The notes beneath the pieces are model-generated. The model searched no databases, was not told the DNA's origin, and worked only from the letters and a program-made list of their open reading frames with translations. Both the position numbers and the translations under genes were made by a program. Shown here one piece after another: positions 8,686 to 16,972 of a stretch of 64,000 nt of DNA (positions are counted from its first letter, which is position 1; each line of letters starts with the position of its first letter). The stretch spans positions 131,924-195,923 of the forward strand of contig NZ_FCOU01000012.1 of assembly GCF_900046475.1 (NCBI RefSeq), read 5' to 3'. The stretch comes from Collinsella ihumii (lineage in GTDB: Bacteria > Actinomycetota > Coriobacteriia > Coriobacteriales > Coriobacteriaceae).

Positions 8686-9333
8686 CTACCCCTTTCGTGA
8701 TTTGGGTGCCCAGTCGCGCATGCCCGGTATGGCGCCGCCCGCGATGGCCCACAGATACAGGCTCGCCACGCTGCCATACGGGCTGTAGCGGCGCCGATAC
8801 TTCGCGAACAGCTGCGGGGTGATGCGCCGATGATGGTAGAGCATCCTCATGCCGCGCTGGATGGCTAGATCGTCAAAGGAGAGCACGTCGGGCCGCTGCA
8901 GGCAAAACAGCAGGATCATCTCTGCCGTCCAGCGGCCGACCCCCTTGAGCGACACGAGCGCCGATATCGCCTGCTCATCGGGCAGCGCCGCGACCGCATC
9001 GAGGTCGAACGAGCCCTCCTGCACCCGTTCGGCGAAATCGAGCAGGTAATCGGCCTTGCGAAACGAGATCCCCAGAGCCTGGAGCCCGTCGCGGCCGGCG
9101 TCGAGCACATGCGCGGCGTCCACGGCACCCAGCCGCTCCCGCATACGACCCCAGATGGTCGCCAGTGCCTTCGTCGAGATCTGCTGCCCGACGATCTGGT
9201 GCACGACCGACGAGAACAGGTCGTCATCGACCTCGCGCTCGACGGGACCGATGGCGTCGATCGCCTCGGCCAGCCGCACGTCGCGCGACCGCAGATACGC
9301 AAGCTCGGTCTCCCCGTAGGCAAAGCAGGCCAT
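8686..9333 (-). CDS. DNA-3-methyladenine glycosylase (HhH-GPD, AlkA-like)
   Basis: 215 residues, shorter than E. coli AlkA because it lacks that protein's N-terminal domain. The helix-hairpin-helix is LKGVGRWTAEMIL, followed by the loop LSFDDLAIQRGM with the catalytic Asp. QIVGQQISTKAL near residue 50 is typical of the family. It removes alkylated bases to start base-excision repair. It lies first in a two-gene operon with ogt, giving coordinated removal of N-alkyl and O6-alkyl damage. Confidence 0.93.
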   Translation of the reverse strand: MACFAYGETELAYLRSRDVRLAEAIDAIGPVEREVDDDLFSSVVHQIVGQQISTKALATIWGRMRERLGAVDAAHVLDAGRDGLQALGISFRKADYLLDFAERVQEGSFDLDAVAALPDEQAISALVSLKGVGRWTAEMILLFCLQRPDVLSFDDLAIQRGMRMLYHHRRITPQLFAKYRRRYSPYGSVASLYLWAIAGGAIPGMRDWAPKSRKG

Positions 9334-9356
9334 CGAAGCCTCCGTTCACGCAGCAT

Positions 9357-9463
9357 GCCCCAAGGAGGCACCGGTCACGTGCGTTCGCGCCGGTCGGCCC
9401 CGCGGCACGGCGGATGCGGACGAAGGCGCGGCGCGAAATGAATCGCTCGGTGTTCCCCAAGGC
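9357..9463. repeat. Hairpin element with GAATGAATCG-like arm, copy 2 (diverged)
   Basis: GCCCCAAGGAGGCACCGG at the left and GAAATGAATCGCTCGGTG then TTCCCC at the right resemble the ends of the element at 5441-5511. The pairing here is imperfect. Confidence 0.3.
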
Positions 9464-9487
9464 GTCAACCTGCAACCATTGTCGCAC

Positions 9488-9522
9488 GAAAACGCCCGCG
9501 CAGCCGCCTCGGCCGCGCGGGC
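9488..9522 (-). terminator. Terminator of the DAHP synthase gene
   Basis: GCCCGCGC and GCGCGGGC (9494-9501, 9515-9522) form an 8-bp stem. Read on the minus strand it is followed by GTTTTCG, a short T-run. Confidence 0.6.
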
Positions 9523-9598
9523 GCGTCCCCGTTTTCATCAAAGGTCGCCGTGGCCTCACGCCGCGTGCGTCGCGACGCCTCGGCAGTGCGGGCGCGCT

Positions 9599-10627
9599 CT
9601 ACGAGCGCTCGGCGATCTCGAGCACGAGGCGCTCGGTCTTCTCCCAGCCCAGGCACGCATCGGTAATGGATTTGCCGAACACGCCGCCGTCGATGGGCTG
9701 GTTGCCGTCTTCCAGGTAGCTCTCGACCATGAAGCCGCGCACGAGCCGGCCGATCGCCGGCGCGCGGCGAGCGGAGTCGAGCACCTCCTTCATGATGCGA
9801 ATCTGCTCGAGCGGGCGCTTGCCGGAGTTGTCGTGGTTGCAGTCGATGATCGCCGCGGGATGGGCGAAGTTGTCCTCCGTGTACTTGGCAGCCAGGCGCT
9901 CCAGGTACTCGTAGTGGTAGTTGGGATAGTTGAGCCCGTCCTCACCGATGTAGCCGCGCAGCACGGCGTGGGCGAGCGGGTTGCCCGTCGTCTCGACCTC
10001 CCAGTTGCGGAACAGGAAGGTCTGCGGCTGCTGGGCCGCGTAGATGGAGTTGAGCATGACGTCGGTCGATCCGCCCGTCGGGTTCTTCATGCCCACGGGC
10101 ATGGGGACGCCGGAAGCGACGAGACGATGCTCCTGGTTCTCGACCGAGCGCGCGCCGACCGCGATGTATCCGAGCAGGTCGATCAGGTACTGGTAGTTCG
10201 AGGGGTAGAGCATCTCGTCGGCCGTGAACATGCCCGTCTCCTCGACCACGCGCAGATGCATGCGGCGAATGGCCTTGACGCCCTCGAGCAGATTGGGCGC
10301 CCCCTCGGGATCGGGGTTGTGGAGGAGCCCCTTGTAGCCTGTACCCTTCGTGCGCGGCTTGTTGGTGTAGACGCGCGGGATGATCACGAAGCGGTCGCGC
10401 ACGCGGTCGGCGAGCTTGGCGAGACGCGTCACGTATTCGAGCACCGAATCCTCGCGATCGGCCGAGCACGGGCCGATGATCAGCAGGCGGCGCGGATCGC
10501 GGCCGGTGAGAACGTCTGCGACCTGCGCATCGAAGTCCGCCTTCTTGCCCGCCATGTCCGCAGAAAGCGGCATCTCCTCGCGAATCTCCTTGGGGATAGG
10601 CAGCAGACGCTTGAACTTCATTGACAT
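9599..10627 (-). CDS. 3-deoxy-7-phosphoheptulonate (DAHP) synthase, class I
   Basis: 342 residues. It catalyses the first step of the shikimate pathway, joining PEP and erythrose-4-phosphate. Family signatures include IIGPCSADRED, RVYTNKPRTKGTGYKGL, EMLYPSNYQYLIDLLGYIAVGARSVENQEHR, GMKNPTGGS and IIDCNHDNSGK. The ATG at 10627 sits 8 bases from AAGGAG; a GTG 9 bases further up touches the RBS and is less likely. The N-terminal extension of the feedback-regulated enzymes is present. It is monocistronic, with its own terminator. Confidence 0.95.
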   Translation of the reverse strand: MSMKFKRLLPIPKEIREEMPLSADMAGKKADFDAQVADVLTGRDPRRLLIIGPCSADREDSVLEYVTRLAKLADRVRDRFVIIPRVYTNKPRTKGTGYKGLLHNPDPEGAPNLLEGVKAIRRMHLRVVEETGMFTADEMLYPSNYQYLIDLLGYIAVGARSVENQEHRLVASGVPMPVGMKNPTGGSTDVMLNSIYAAQQPQTFLFRNWEVETTGNPLAHAVLRGYIGEDGLNYPNYHYEYLERLAAKYTEDNFAHPAAIIDCNHDNSGKRPLEQIRIMKEVLDSARRAPAIGRLVRGFMVESYLEDGNQPIDGGVFGKSITDACLGWEKTERLVLEIAERS

Positions 10628-10890
10628 GGTCGGCACTCCTTTTTCACATCATCGGCAACACATATAGGGGCGATTATCCCCTGCCCCAACCGTCGCGGAA
10701 AGTCCCCTTGACGCACGAAATCGAAATGTTAATAATTCTCTTCCCCGCAACCGCATACCTGCGGCGTTCGACCGCTGGGCAACCGCCCTGTTTCCGATTG
10801 GTTACCGCTTGTTCGACACCACGCGGACCGGCGCGTGCCTCGGGTACAACCATGTGCAGGCAGGCACTACGGACATGAAAGGGCATCTTC

Positions 10891-11175
10891 ATGGATACCA
10901 ATCAGTTTGAGATCCACACCAACGCCGTCCGCTACGTCGACGCGCAGGGCAACACGCTGGCCGAGGTCACGTTCCCCGCACGCGACGCGAATACCGTCGA
11001 TATCAACCACACGTATGTGGACGAATCGCTGCGAGGCCAGGGCATCGCGGGACAGCTTCTCGCCAACGTGGCCCAAGAGCTCGAGGAGACGGGCCGACGC
11101 GCCTACGCGAGCTGCTCGTACGCCGCGCAGTGGTTCGCCAAGCATCCCGAGAAGGCAGCACTGCTCGCCTCGTAG
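10891..11175 (+). CDS. Small GNAT-fold N-acetyltransferase (YidJ/Gcn5-like mini-GNAT)
   Basis: 94 residues, the length of the single-domain mini-GNAT family. The acetyl-CoA loop is ESLRGQGIAGQL (around residue 50). It is followed by AYASCSYAAQWFAKHPE, in which the conserved Cys and the YAAxWFxxHPE pattern are family hallmarks. The substrate is unknown. The weak RBS GGGCATC lies upstream of the ATG. Confidence 0.87.
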   Translation: MDTNQFEIHTNAVRYVDAQGNTLAEVTFPARDANTVDINHTYVDESLRGQGIAGQLLANVAQELEETGRRAYASCSYAAQWFAKHPEKAALLAS

Positions 11176-11189
11176 CGCGCGGGGCAGCC

Positions 11190-11225
11190 GATGGGTTGGA
11201 ACGAACCCGTCCCCACATGACCCAT
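11190..11225. repeat. GGGTTGGAACGAACCCGTCCCC short repeat
   Basis: One copy with outer arms ATGGGT and ACCCAT, lying directly after the mini-GNAT gene. Confidence 0.75.
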
Positions 11226-11230
11226 TCTTA

Positions 11231-11261
11231 AGGAAAACGGGCCGCACTTGAGGCGGCCCGT
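11231..11261 (-). terminator. Terminator of queA
   Basis: ACGGGCCGC and GCGGCCCGT form a 9-bp stem. The minus-strand product continues with TTTTCCTT. Confidence 0.85.
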
Positions 11262-11268
11262 CTTCATG

Positions 11269-12492
11269 TTATTCGATCAGCATCGCGTCGCCGAAGCTGA
11301 AGAAGCGGTAGCGCTCCTTGATGGCCTCGGCGTAGGCATCCATGATCTGGTCGCGCGTGGCGAGCGCCGACACGAGCATCATGAGCGTCGAGCGCGGCAC
11401 GTGGAAGTTCGTGATCAGCGCGTCGACGACATGGTAGGTCGACCCCGGCATGAGGTAGAGGTTCGTCGTGGCGTCCGCGCGCACCGTGATGTCGCCGCGG
11501 CCCAGCGTGTCCGCACCGTCCTCGCGACCCTCGAAATAGCGGGCGACCACGGGCGGCTCAGATGCCGGCGCCTCGGCATCGAACGCGCTCTCGAGCGAGC
11601 GCACCGCCGTCGTGCCCACCGCGATGACGCGATGCCCCGACGCCTTGGCCTCGTGCACCGCCTCGACGACCTCGGTCGGCACGTGGTAGCGCTCGGTATG
11701 CATGACGTGCTGCGTGGGGTCGTCCTCCTCCACCAGGCGGAACGTGTCGATACCGACCTCGAGCTCCACGGCCACGAACCTAGCGCCCTTCGCCTCGATG
11801 CGCTCCATGAGCTCAGGGGTGAAGTGCAGGCCGGCCGTAGGCGCCGCCGCGGAATGCTCCTCCTTCATGGCGTACACGGTCTGGTACTTCTCGGGATCGC
11901 CCTGGTAGTCGGTGATGTAGGGCGGCAGCGGCACATGGCCCGCGGCATGGATCGCCTCGTCGAGCGTGCGGGACGCCCCCTGTGCGTTCTCGCCCTGCGG
12001 GGCGAACCGGACCAGGCGGCCGCCGCGGCTCTCGGGCACGAAGTCGACGACCTCGCCCGTGAGCACGACCGGCGCCGTCTCGGGCGCGTGCAGGCCGCCC
12101 GCGCGGTACTCGATCACCGCCCCCGGCTTCAGGCGCTTGCCGGGGTTGACGAGGCACTCCCACACATGGCCGAGCGCATCGATGTCCTCGCGACGGCGCA
12201 GCAGCAGCGTCTCGGCCACGCCGCCCGTCTTGGCCTTGCGTCCGACCAGGCGCGCCGGCATGACGCGCGTCTTGTTGATGACGAGCACGTCGCCGGGCTC
12301 GATATAGTCGATGATGTCGCGGAAGACCCTGTGCTCCACGGTCCCGCCGTGGGACAGGGCGATGCGCCCGTCGCCTTCCCGCACCTGTCCGCAGCGGTCG
12401 AGCACAAGCAGGCGGCAGCTGTCACGCGGCTCGGCCGGGGCCTGGGCGATCAGCTCTTCGGGCAGGTTGTAATCGAAATCATCGGTTCGCAT
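11269..12492 (-). CDS. queA: S-adenosylmethionine:tRNA ribosyltransferase-isomerase
   Basis: 407 residues. It makes epoxyqueuosine in tRNA from preQ1-modified tRNA and SAM. Signatures are the N-terminal DFDYNLPEELIAQ, the VINKTRVMPARL strand, HSAAAPTAGLHFT and the C-terminal HVPRSTLMMLVSA. An internal insertion around residues 195-215 (QGENAQGASRTLDEAIHA) is longer than in E. coli. QueH, which performs the next step, is encoded at 44.7-45.3 kb. It is transcribed alone. Confidence 0.96.
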   Translation of the reverse strand: MRTDDFDYNLPEELIAQAPAEPRDSCRLLVLDRCGQVREGDGRIALSHGGTVEHRVFRDIIDYIEPGDVLVINKTRVMPARLVGRKAKTGGVAETLLLRRREDIDALGHVWECLVNPGKRLKPGAVIEYRAGGLHAPETAPVVLTGEVVDFVPESRGGRLVRFAPQGENAQGASRTLDEAIHAAGHVPLPPYITDYQGDPEKYQTVYAMKEEHSAAAPTAGLHFTPELMERIEAKGARFVAVELEVGIDTFRLVEEDDPTQHVMHTERYHVPTEVVEAVHEAKASGHRVIAVGTTAVRSLESAFDAEAPASEPPVVARYFEGREDGADTLGRGDITVRADATTNLYLMPGSTYHVVDALITNFHVPRSTLMMLVSALATRDQIMDAYAEAIKERYRFFSFGDAMLIE

Positions 12493-12646
12493 GGGATGAA
12501 AGCTTTCTTCTTGCTGCCGTATCGGGTACGGCGGATGACCAACGTTGCTATCCTAGCGCAACGCACGGCGGGGCACAGGCCCTCCCCCATATCCACGCAG
12601 GCGCTGCACATGGGAGCGGATGCGATGCGCCGCGAGCCCTGCATCG

Positions 12647-12710
12647 TGCAAATCGGGGACGTACCTGCTGCGTGCAAAAATGCACGCAGCAGGTACGTCC
12701 CCGATTTGCA
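12647..12710. repeat. 64-nt perfect palindrome, family B, copy 1
   Basis: 30-bp perfect arms (12647-12676 and 12681-12710) with an AAAA loop; each arm contains GGGGACGTACCTGCTG. Near-identical elements lie at 35844-35909 and 37075-37148. It lies between queA and prfC. Confidence 0.95.
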
Positions 12711-12749
12711 TGCCGGGCCACCCGCCAAGATGGCCCGGTCGGCGCCCTC

Positions 12750-14363
12750 CTAGAACGTCACGTTGCCGAACTCCGAAAGCTCGAGGTCGGGGTTGTGCTC
12801 AAAGGCCCAATCGACGTTCCACGGGCTCGTAAACAGCAGCAGCTTGCCGCCGCGCATGTCCTCGACGCGCAGCGTGTCGCGCGTAAGGTTCAGGCTCTTG
12901 ATGTCGACCTGGCCGGGCTCGTTGGCGATCCAGCGGATGTCGGTGTAGCCGAGGGGCTGGCGGCGCACCTCGACATGGTACTCGCTCTTCAGGCGCTGCT
13001 CGAGGACCTCGAACTGCAGCTCGCCGACCACGCCCACGATCACGCTCTCCATGCCGGCGCCGAGCTCGCGGAAGATCTGGATGGCGCCCTCTTGGGCGAG
13101 CTCTTCCATACCCTTCACGAACTGCTTGCGCTTGAGCGTGTCGACCTGCGACACGCGCGCGAAGTGCTCAGGCGCGAACGTGGGGATTCCCGCGTACTGC
13201 ACGCGGCACGAGGTGCTGCAGACGGTGTCGCCGATGGAGAACATGCCCGGGTCGAACAGGCCCACGATGTCGCCGGCGTACGCCTCGTCCACCGTCGCGC
13301 GGTCATCGGCCATCATCGCCGTGCCCGTGGCCAGCTTGATCTTGCGGTTGCCCTGCATATGCCACGCGTCCATGCCGCGCTCGAACTTGCCCGAGCAGAT
13401 GCGCACGAAGGCGATGCGGTCGCGGTGGTTCTTGTCCATGTTGGCCTGGATCTTGAACACGAAGCCCGAGAACGCCGAGGTCTCCGGCTCCACCGGCTCG
13501 CCGGTGAGCGCGTCGGTGTGGGCGGACGGCGCGGGCGCCAGGCGCAGGAAGTCCTTCAAAAACGGCTCCACGCCGAAGTTCGTGAGGGCCGACCCGAAGA
13601 ACACCGGCGAGAGCTTGCCGGCGCGCACGGCGTCGAAATCGAACTCGTCGGCGGCGCCGTCGAGCAGCTCGATGTCGTCCATGAGGTTGCGGTGGTTCTC
13701 GGCGCCGATGAGCTCGTCGAGCGCGGGGTCGCCGAGCTCCGCCTCGATCTCGTTGACCTTCTTGGACGCGTTGGCGCGCCCGTCGCCCTCGAAGGCCAGC
13801 ACGTGACGGCTCGCGCGGTCGAACACGCCGCGGAAGTTCTTGCCGTTTCCGATCGGCCAGTTCATCGGGCACGTGCCGATGCCCAGCACGTTCTCGATCT
13901 CCTCCATGAGCTCGAACGGGTCGCGCGTCTCGCGGTCGAGCTTGTTCACGAACGTGAAGATGGGGATGCCGCGCAGGGCGCAGACGCGGAAGAGCTTCAC
14001 GGTCTGCGCCTCGACGCCCTTGGCACCGTCGATAACCATGACCGCGGAGTCCGCCGCCATGAGCGTGCGGTAGGTGTCCTCGGAAAAGTCCTGGTGGCCC
14101 GGGGTGTCGAGGATGTTCACGCAGCAGCCGCCGTAGGTGAACTGCAGCACCGACGAGGTGACCGAGATGCCGCGCTGCTTCTCGATGTCCATCCAGTCGG
14201 ACACCGCGTGCTTGGCGCTGCTCTTCCCCTTGACCGAGCCGGCCGACTGGATCGTGCCGGTGTACAGCAACAGCTTCTCGGTCAGCGTGGTCTTGCCCGC
14301 GTCCGGGTGCGATATGATGGCGAAGGTGCGGCGCGACGAGATCTCATCGGCGATACTTGGCAT
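12750..14363 (-). CDS. prfC: Peptide chain release factor 3
   Basis: 537 residues. This GTPase recycles RF1/RF2 from the ribosome after termination. G1 is SHPDAGKTTLTEKLL, the switch region QRGISVTSSV, G3 DTPGHQDFSED, and G4 NKLDRET. The domain following the GTPase has the RF3-specific FRGVFDR. Length matches the family, which separates it from EF-G. The start follows AGGGGAGCCC. No gene is tightly linked downstream. Confidence 0.96.
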   Translation of the reverse strand: MPSIADEISSRRTFAIISHPDAGKTTLTEKLLLYTGTIQSAGSVKGKSSAKHAVSDWMDIEKQRGISVTSSVLQFTYGGCCVNILDTPGHQDFSEDTYRTLMAADSAVMVIDGAKGVEAQTVKLFRVCALRGIPIFTFVNKLDRETRDPFELMEEIENVLGIGTCPMNWPIGNGKNFRGVFDRASRHVLAFEGDGRANASKKVNEIEAELGDPALDELIGAENHRNLMDDIELLDGAADEFDFDAVRAGKLSPVFFGSALTNFGVEPFLKDFLRLAPAPSAHTDALTGEPVEPETSAFSGFVFKIQANMDKNHRDRIAFVRICSGKFERGMDAWHMQGNRKIKLATGTAMMADDRATVDEAYAGDIVGLFDPGMFSIGDTVCSTSCRVQYAGIPTFAPEHFARVSQVDTLKRKQFVKGMEELAQEGAIQIFRELGAGMESVIVGVVGELQFEVLEQRLKSEYHVEVRRQPLGYTDIRWIANEPGQVDIKSLNLTRDTLRVEDMRGGKLLLFTSPWNVDWAFEHNPDLELSEFGNVTF

Positions 14364-14530
14364 GGGCTCCCCTGTTCTGCGGCCGCGGTGCTCGACGGCG
14401 GCCCCTCATATGCGTTTGACCTGAGCCATTGTAGCCGCAAGCGCCCCGACACACGAGACGTCCACGCGAAAACCGCCGGCCGAGCGGCGGCTCGCCCCGA
14501 CGGCGCGAGCATGCGCGCAGCCGGTCTCTT

Positions 14531-15130
14531 CTACACATTTCCTGCGGCGACGAGCGCCGCGATGACCGCGAACGTGAAGGAGAACCCGGAGCAGAACAGG
14601 TCGGGGCGCCCCTCGATGAAGGCGTCCACCACGTAACCCGCCCCCTCGGACATGCGGCCGTACAGAAGCGCGCTGCCGCCGGAAACGCCGACCGACATGC
14701 CCAGATATCGCACGAGCGAGATGACGCTGCCCGCGAACCCCAGGTGCTCGGGCGCAACCGACCCCATGACGAGCGAGTTGTTCGGCGACTGGAACAGTCC
14801 CGTGCCGACCGCCATCACGAGCATGCCGACGACGATGACGGCAAGCGGGGCGGTCGCGGGCAGGCTTCCCGTGAAGGCGATGCCCACCGCGTAAATCACC
14901 AGGCCCGTGAAACACGGCAGGGCGCTGCCGATGCGGTCGGACAGGGCGCCGGCGGCGGGGCCCACCGCCGCCATGCCAAGCGGGATGGCGCCGAGCTCCT
15001 CCTGCATGACGGGAAGGGCGATGTTGACGATGCTGCTGTCGAGTGTGGACATGAACGTCATGGCCACGATGGTGAACAGGATGACCCACTTGTTGGAACG
15101 GGGCATGCCAGCGGATGCGGCGCTACTCAC
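14531..15130 (-). pseudogene. Internally deleted DHA2-type MFS transporter
   Basis: 199 residues from a GTG with a good GGGAGG box. The N-terminus contains TM1 (FTIVAMTFMSTLDSSIVNIALPVMQEELGA). At about residue 48 the sequence jumps to what is normally the second half (GPAAGALSDRIG), including LFQSPNNSLVMG and FIEGRPDLF. Compared with the full DHA2 transporter at 26.5-27.9 kb, about 290 residues (TM2 to about TM9) are missing, while frame, RBS and stop are intact. It is either a decayed gene or an unusual mini-protein; transport by it is unlikely. Confidence 0.75.
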
Positions 15131-15365
15131 GCGATTACCTCCCAGACGCGCGCGGACAGATCCACGCGCCTGGAAACACGCCTCCCCGGTAGCAGCGATC
15201 GCGCTGCGGCACCGGGCGCTATCGCGGGCGTGGCGGCAACCGACCCCCTCCCGCGATGGGCGGGCACATCATAGCATGCACGGCGCCGTATCGGGCCGCA
15301 TCACAGCGTGCGGCTGAGCCCGGGCGAGACAAGTCCCACCCGGCAGCGCCCGCGCGCCGCGCTCG

Positions 15366-16391
15366 CTAGCGAGCCGTCTCGCGACGGACCAGCACCGGCT
15401 CCACGGCCTTATGGACCGGCTCGCCGAGCGGCCGCGGCCGGCGCTTCTTGCGCTCCTCCATCTGTGCCATGAGCAGCCCCATGGCCTCCTGGGCGATGCG
15501 GGAAACCTGCTGGCGCACCGTGCTGATGGGGATGACGGACTCGCGCGAGACCGGTGAATCGTCGAAGCCCACGATGCGGTACTCGTCGGGCAGGTCCCCA
15601 TGTGTCCGCACGATCTGGTTCACGAGCATGTTCGCGTAGGTGTCATTCGACACGAACACGCCCTTGCGCCTGCCCGGGAAGCGCTCCTCCAGCTCTTCGA
15701 ACACCTGGCGCATCGTCCGGTCCGCCTCCTCGTAGCCGTGGCCGAAATCGCGCAGCATGAGCTCGCAGGCCACCCCGCGTTCGCGGCACGCGTCCACAAA
15801 GCCGCTGATGCGCCCGTGCGCGGGCACCGACTCGGGCACGTCGGAGTTGATATGGATGAGCACCTCGCAGCCGCATTCGTCCAGAAGGCCTGCCGCCAGG
15901 ACGCCGCCCGCGCGGTTGTCGGTATTCACGCTGCTGCAGAAGCGGTCCTCTCGCTCGATGGTGACGACCGGCACCTGGAAGGAGGCGAGCTCCTCGGAGG
16001 GCACCGTGTTGCTGAGGACGATCATGCCCTCGATCTGGTAGGCGAGCAGCTCCTCGATGTAACGGCGCTCCACGTCGCGGTTGTCGTCGCCGGCGAACAC
16101 GAGGAACTTGTAGCCGCACGTCTCGTAGGTCGCTAGGATCTCGTCGAGCATCTGCGAGTAGAAGTGCAGGTAGAGGTTCGGCACGATGACGCCTACGAAC
16201 TCGGTCTTGCCGCTCGCGAGGATGCGGGCGACCTTGTTCTCCTTGTAGCCGAGCTCCTCAAGCGCCGCGGCGATCTTCTCCTGGTTCTCCACCGTCAGAG
16301 AATCGGGGTCATTGAAGTAGCGCGATATCGTCGTCTTCGAGAAATGGGTGTAGCGCGCGATATCGGCAAACGTGACGCTCTTCTTGCCCAT
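15366..16391 (-). CDS. LacI-family regulator of the sucrose locus (ScrR-like)
   Basis: 341 residues. The helix-turn-helix is VTFADIARYTHFSKTTISRYFN, followed by the hinge and a periplasmic-binding-like sugar domain (VGVIVPNLYLHFYSQMLDEI onward). It is divergent from the PTS remnant and GH32 gene, and a 16-bp palindrome of LacI type lies between them. It is therefore most likely the sucrose-responsive repressor of that locus. RBS AGAGGGGGG precedes the ATG. Confidence 0.93.
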   Translation of the reverse strand: MGKKSVTFADIARYTHFSKTTISRYFNDPDSLTVENQEKIAAALEELGYKENKVARILASGKTEFVGVIVPNLYLHFYSQMLDEILATYETCGYKFLVFAGDDNRDVERRYIEELLAYQIEGMIVLSNTVPSEELASFQVPVVTIEREDRFCSSVNTDNRAGGVLAAGLLDECGCEVLIHINSDVPESVPAHGRISGFVDACRERGVACELMLRDFGHGYEEADRTMRQVFEELEERFPGRRKGVFVSNDTYANMLVNQIVRTHGDLPDEYRIVGFDDSPVSRESVIPISTVRQQVSRIAQEAMGLLMAQMEERKKRRPRPLGEPVHKAVEPVLVRRETAR

Positions 16392-16575
16392 CGGTCCCCC
16401 CTCTCTTGCACATAGCGCTCAGCCTAGCACAAGCGGTGCGGCGGGTGCAGGCGCGTCCGCACGGCAACCGCCTCGGCCGATACGCTCACCCGCGATTTCC
16501 TACCATACACCGACAAGAGGGGGCCCGCTGCGGGCGATTCATTGTCTGACCCCTCATCCGTGTGATAAACCGTAC

Positions 16576-16605
16576 TCGGTTACGTAACCGATAACTTAAC
16601 CGGTT
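16576..16605. promoter_or_regulatory. LacI-type operator in the sucrose locus
   Basis: A perfect 16-bp palindrome TCGGTTACGTAACCGA (16576-16591) has the central CG and AAxxG...CxxTT look of LacI-family sites. A second shorter palindrome AACCGGTT (16598-16605) follows. The site lies just before the RBS that once served the PTS gene. Confidence 0.8.
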
Positions 16606-16618
16606 CTTTTCAACAAAG

Positions 16619-16828
16619 GGAGGCGGCAGCATCGGCGCGGCCTACGCCACCATGGTGCAGGTGCTCTCCGTCTCGCAGGGCCCATGCGGTATCATCGGCG
16701 TCATCTGCATCAGGCCCGACTGCATGCTGCAGTTCCTCGTCTCGGCGGTCATCGCGATCGTGTGCACGTTCGTCATCACCCTCGCGTTCGCCAAGACCAT
16801 CGGGCGCAAGCAGCTGGCAACCCTGTAG
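16619..16828 (+). pseudogene. C-terminal remnant of a sucrose PTS EIIC permease
   Basis: A 69-codon open stretch reads IGAAYATMVQVLSVSQG then GIIGVICIRPDCMLQFLVSA and VTLAFAKTIG-like residues before a TAG. This resembles the last membrane region of sucrose/beta-glucoside EIIBC proteins. It is joined directly to an operator-RBS region (CAACAAAGGGAGG) with no start codon at the right distance. An internal deletion probably removed roughly 1.2 kb or more of the permease gene. Homology is inferred from the pattern and context, not from a search. Confidence 0.6.
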
Positions 16829-16830
16829 CC

Positions 16831-16902
16831 TGCAACCCTGCCACCTGGCAGGTTGCACCCCTGCAGCCGAAAGGCGACGACCGACGCGCCGTCGCCTTTC
16901 GG
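16831..16902 (+). terminator. Two hairpins between PTS remnant and GH32 gene
   Basis: TGCAACC-TGCCA pairs with TGGCA-GGTTGCA (16831-16857). CCGAAAGGCGACG pairs perfectly with CGTCGCCTTTCGG (16867-16902). Neither has a T-tract. They probably ended or attenuated the former PTS transcript ahead of the GH32 gene. Confidence 0.55.
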
Positions 16903-16972
16903 CACATCAGCGATACGGAGCGACCTCCATATCGGACTGACCCCGCCAACCATCGGATTAAGGGAGCACGAC

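Noticed and set aside
12647-12710. Reading the family-B palindromes as rho-independent terminators
   Set aside because: They have no T-tract, lie upstream of promoters as well as downstream of genes, and are far longer than needed.
12672-14636. Open frame of about 650 codons opposite prfC
   Set aside because: Antisense to a certain gene and lacks any motif; produced by GC-rich third positions.
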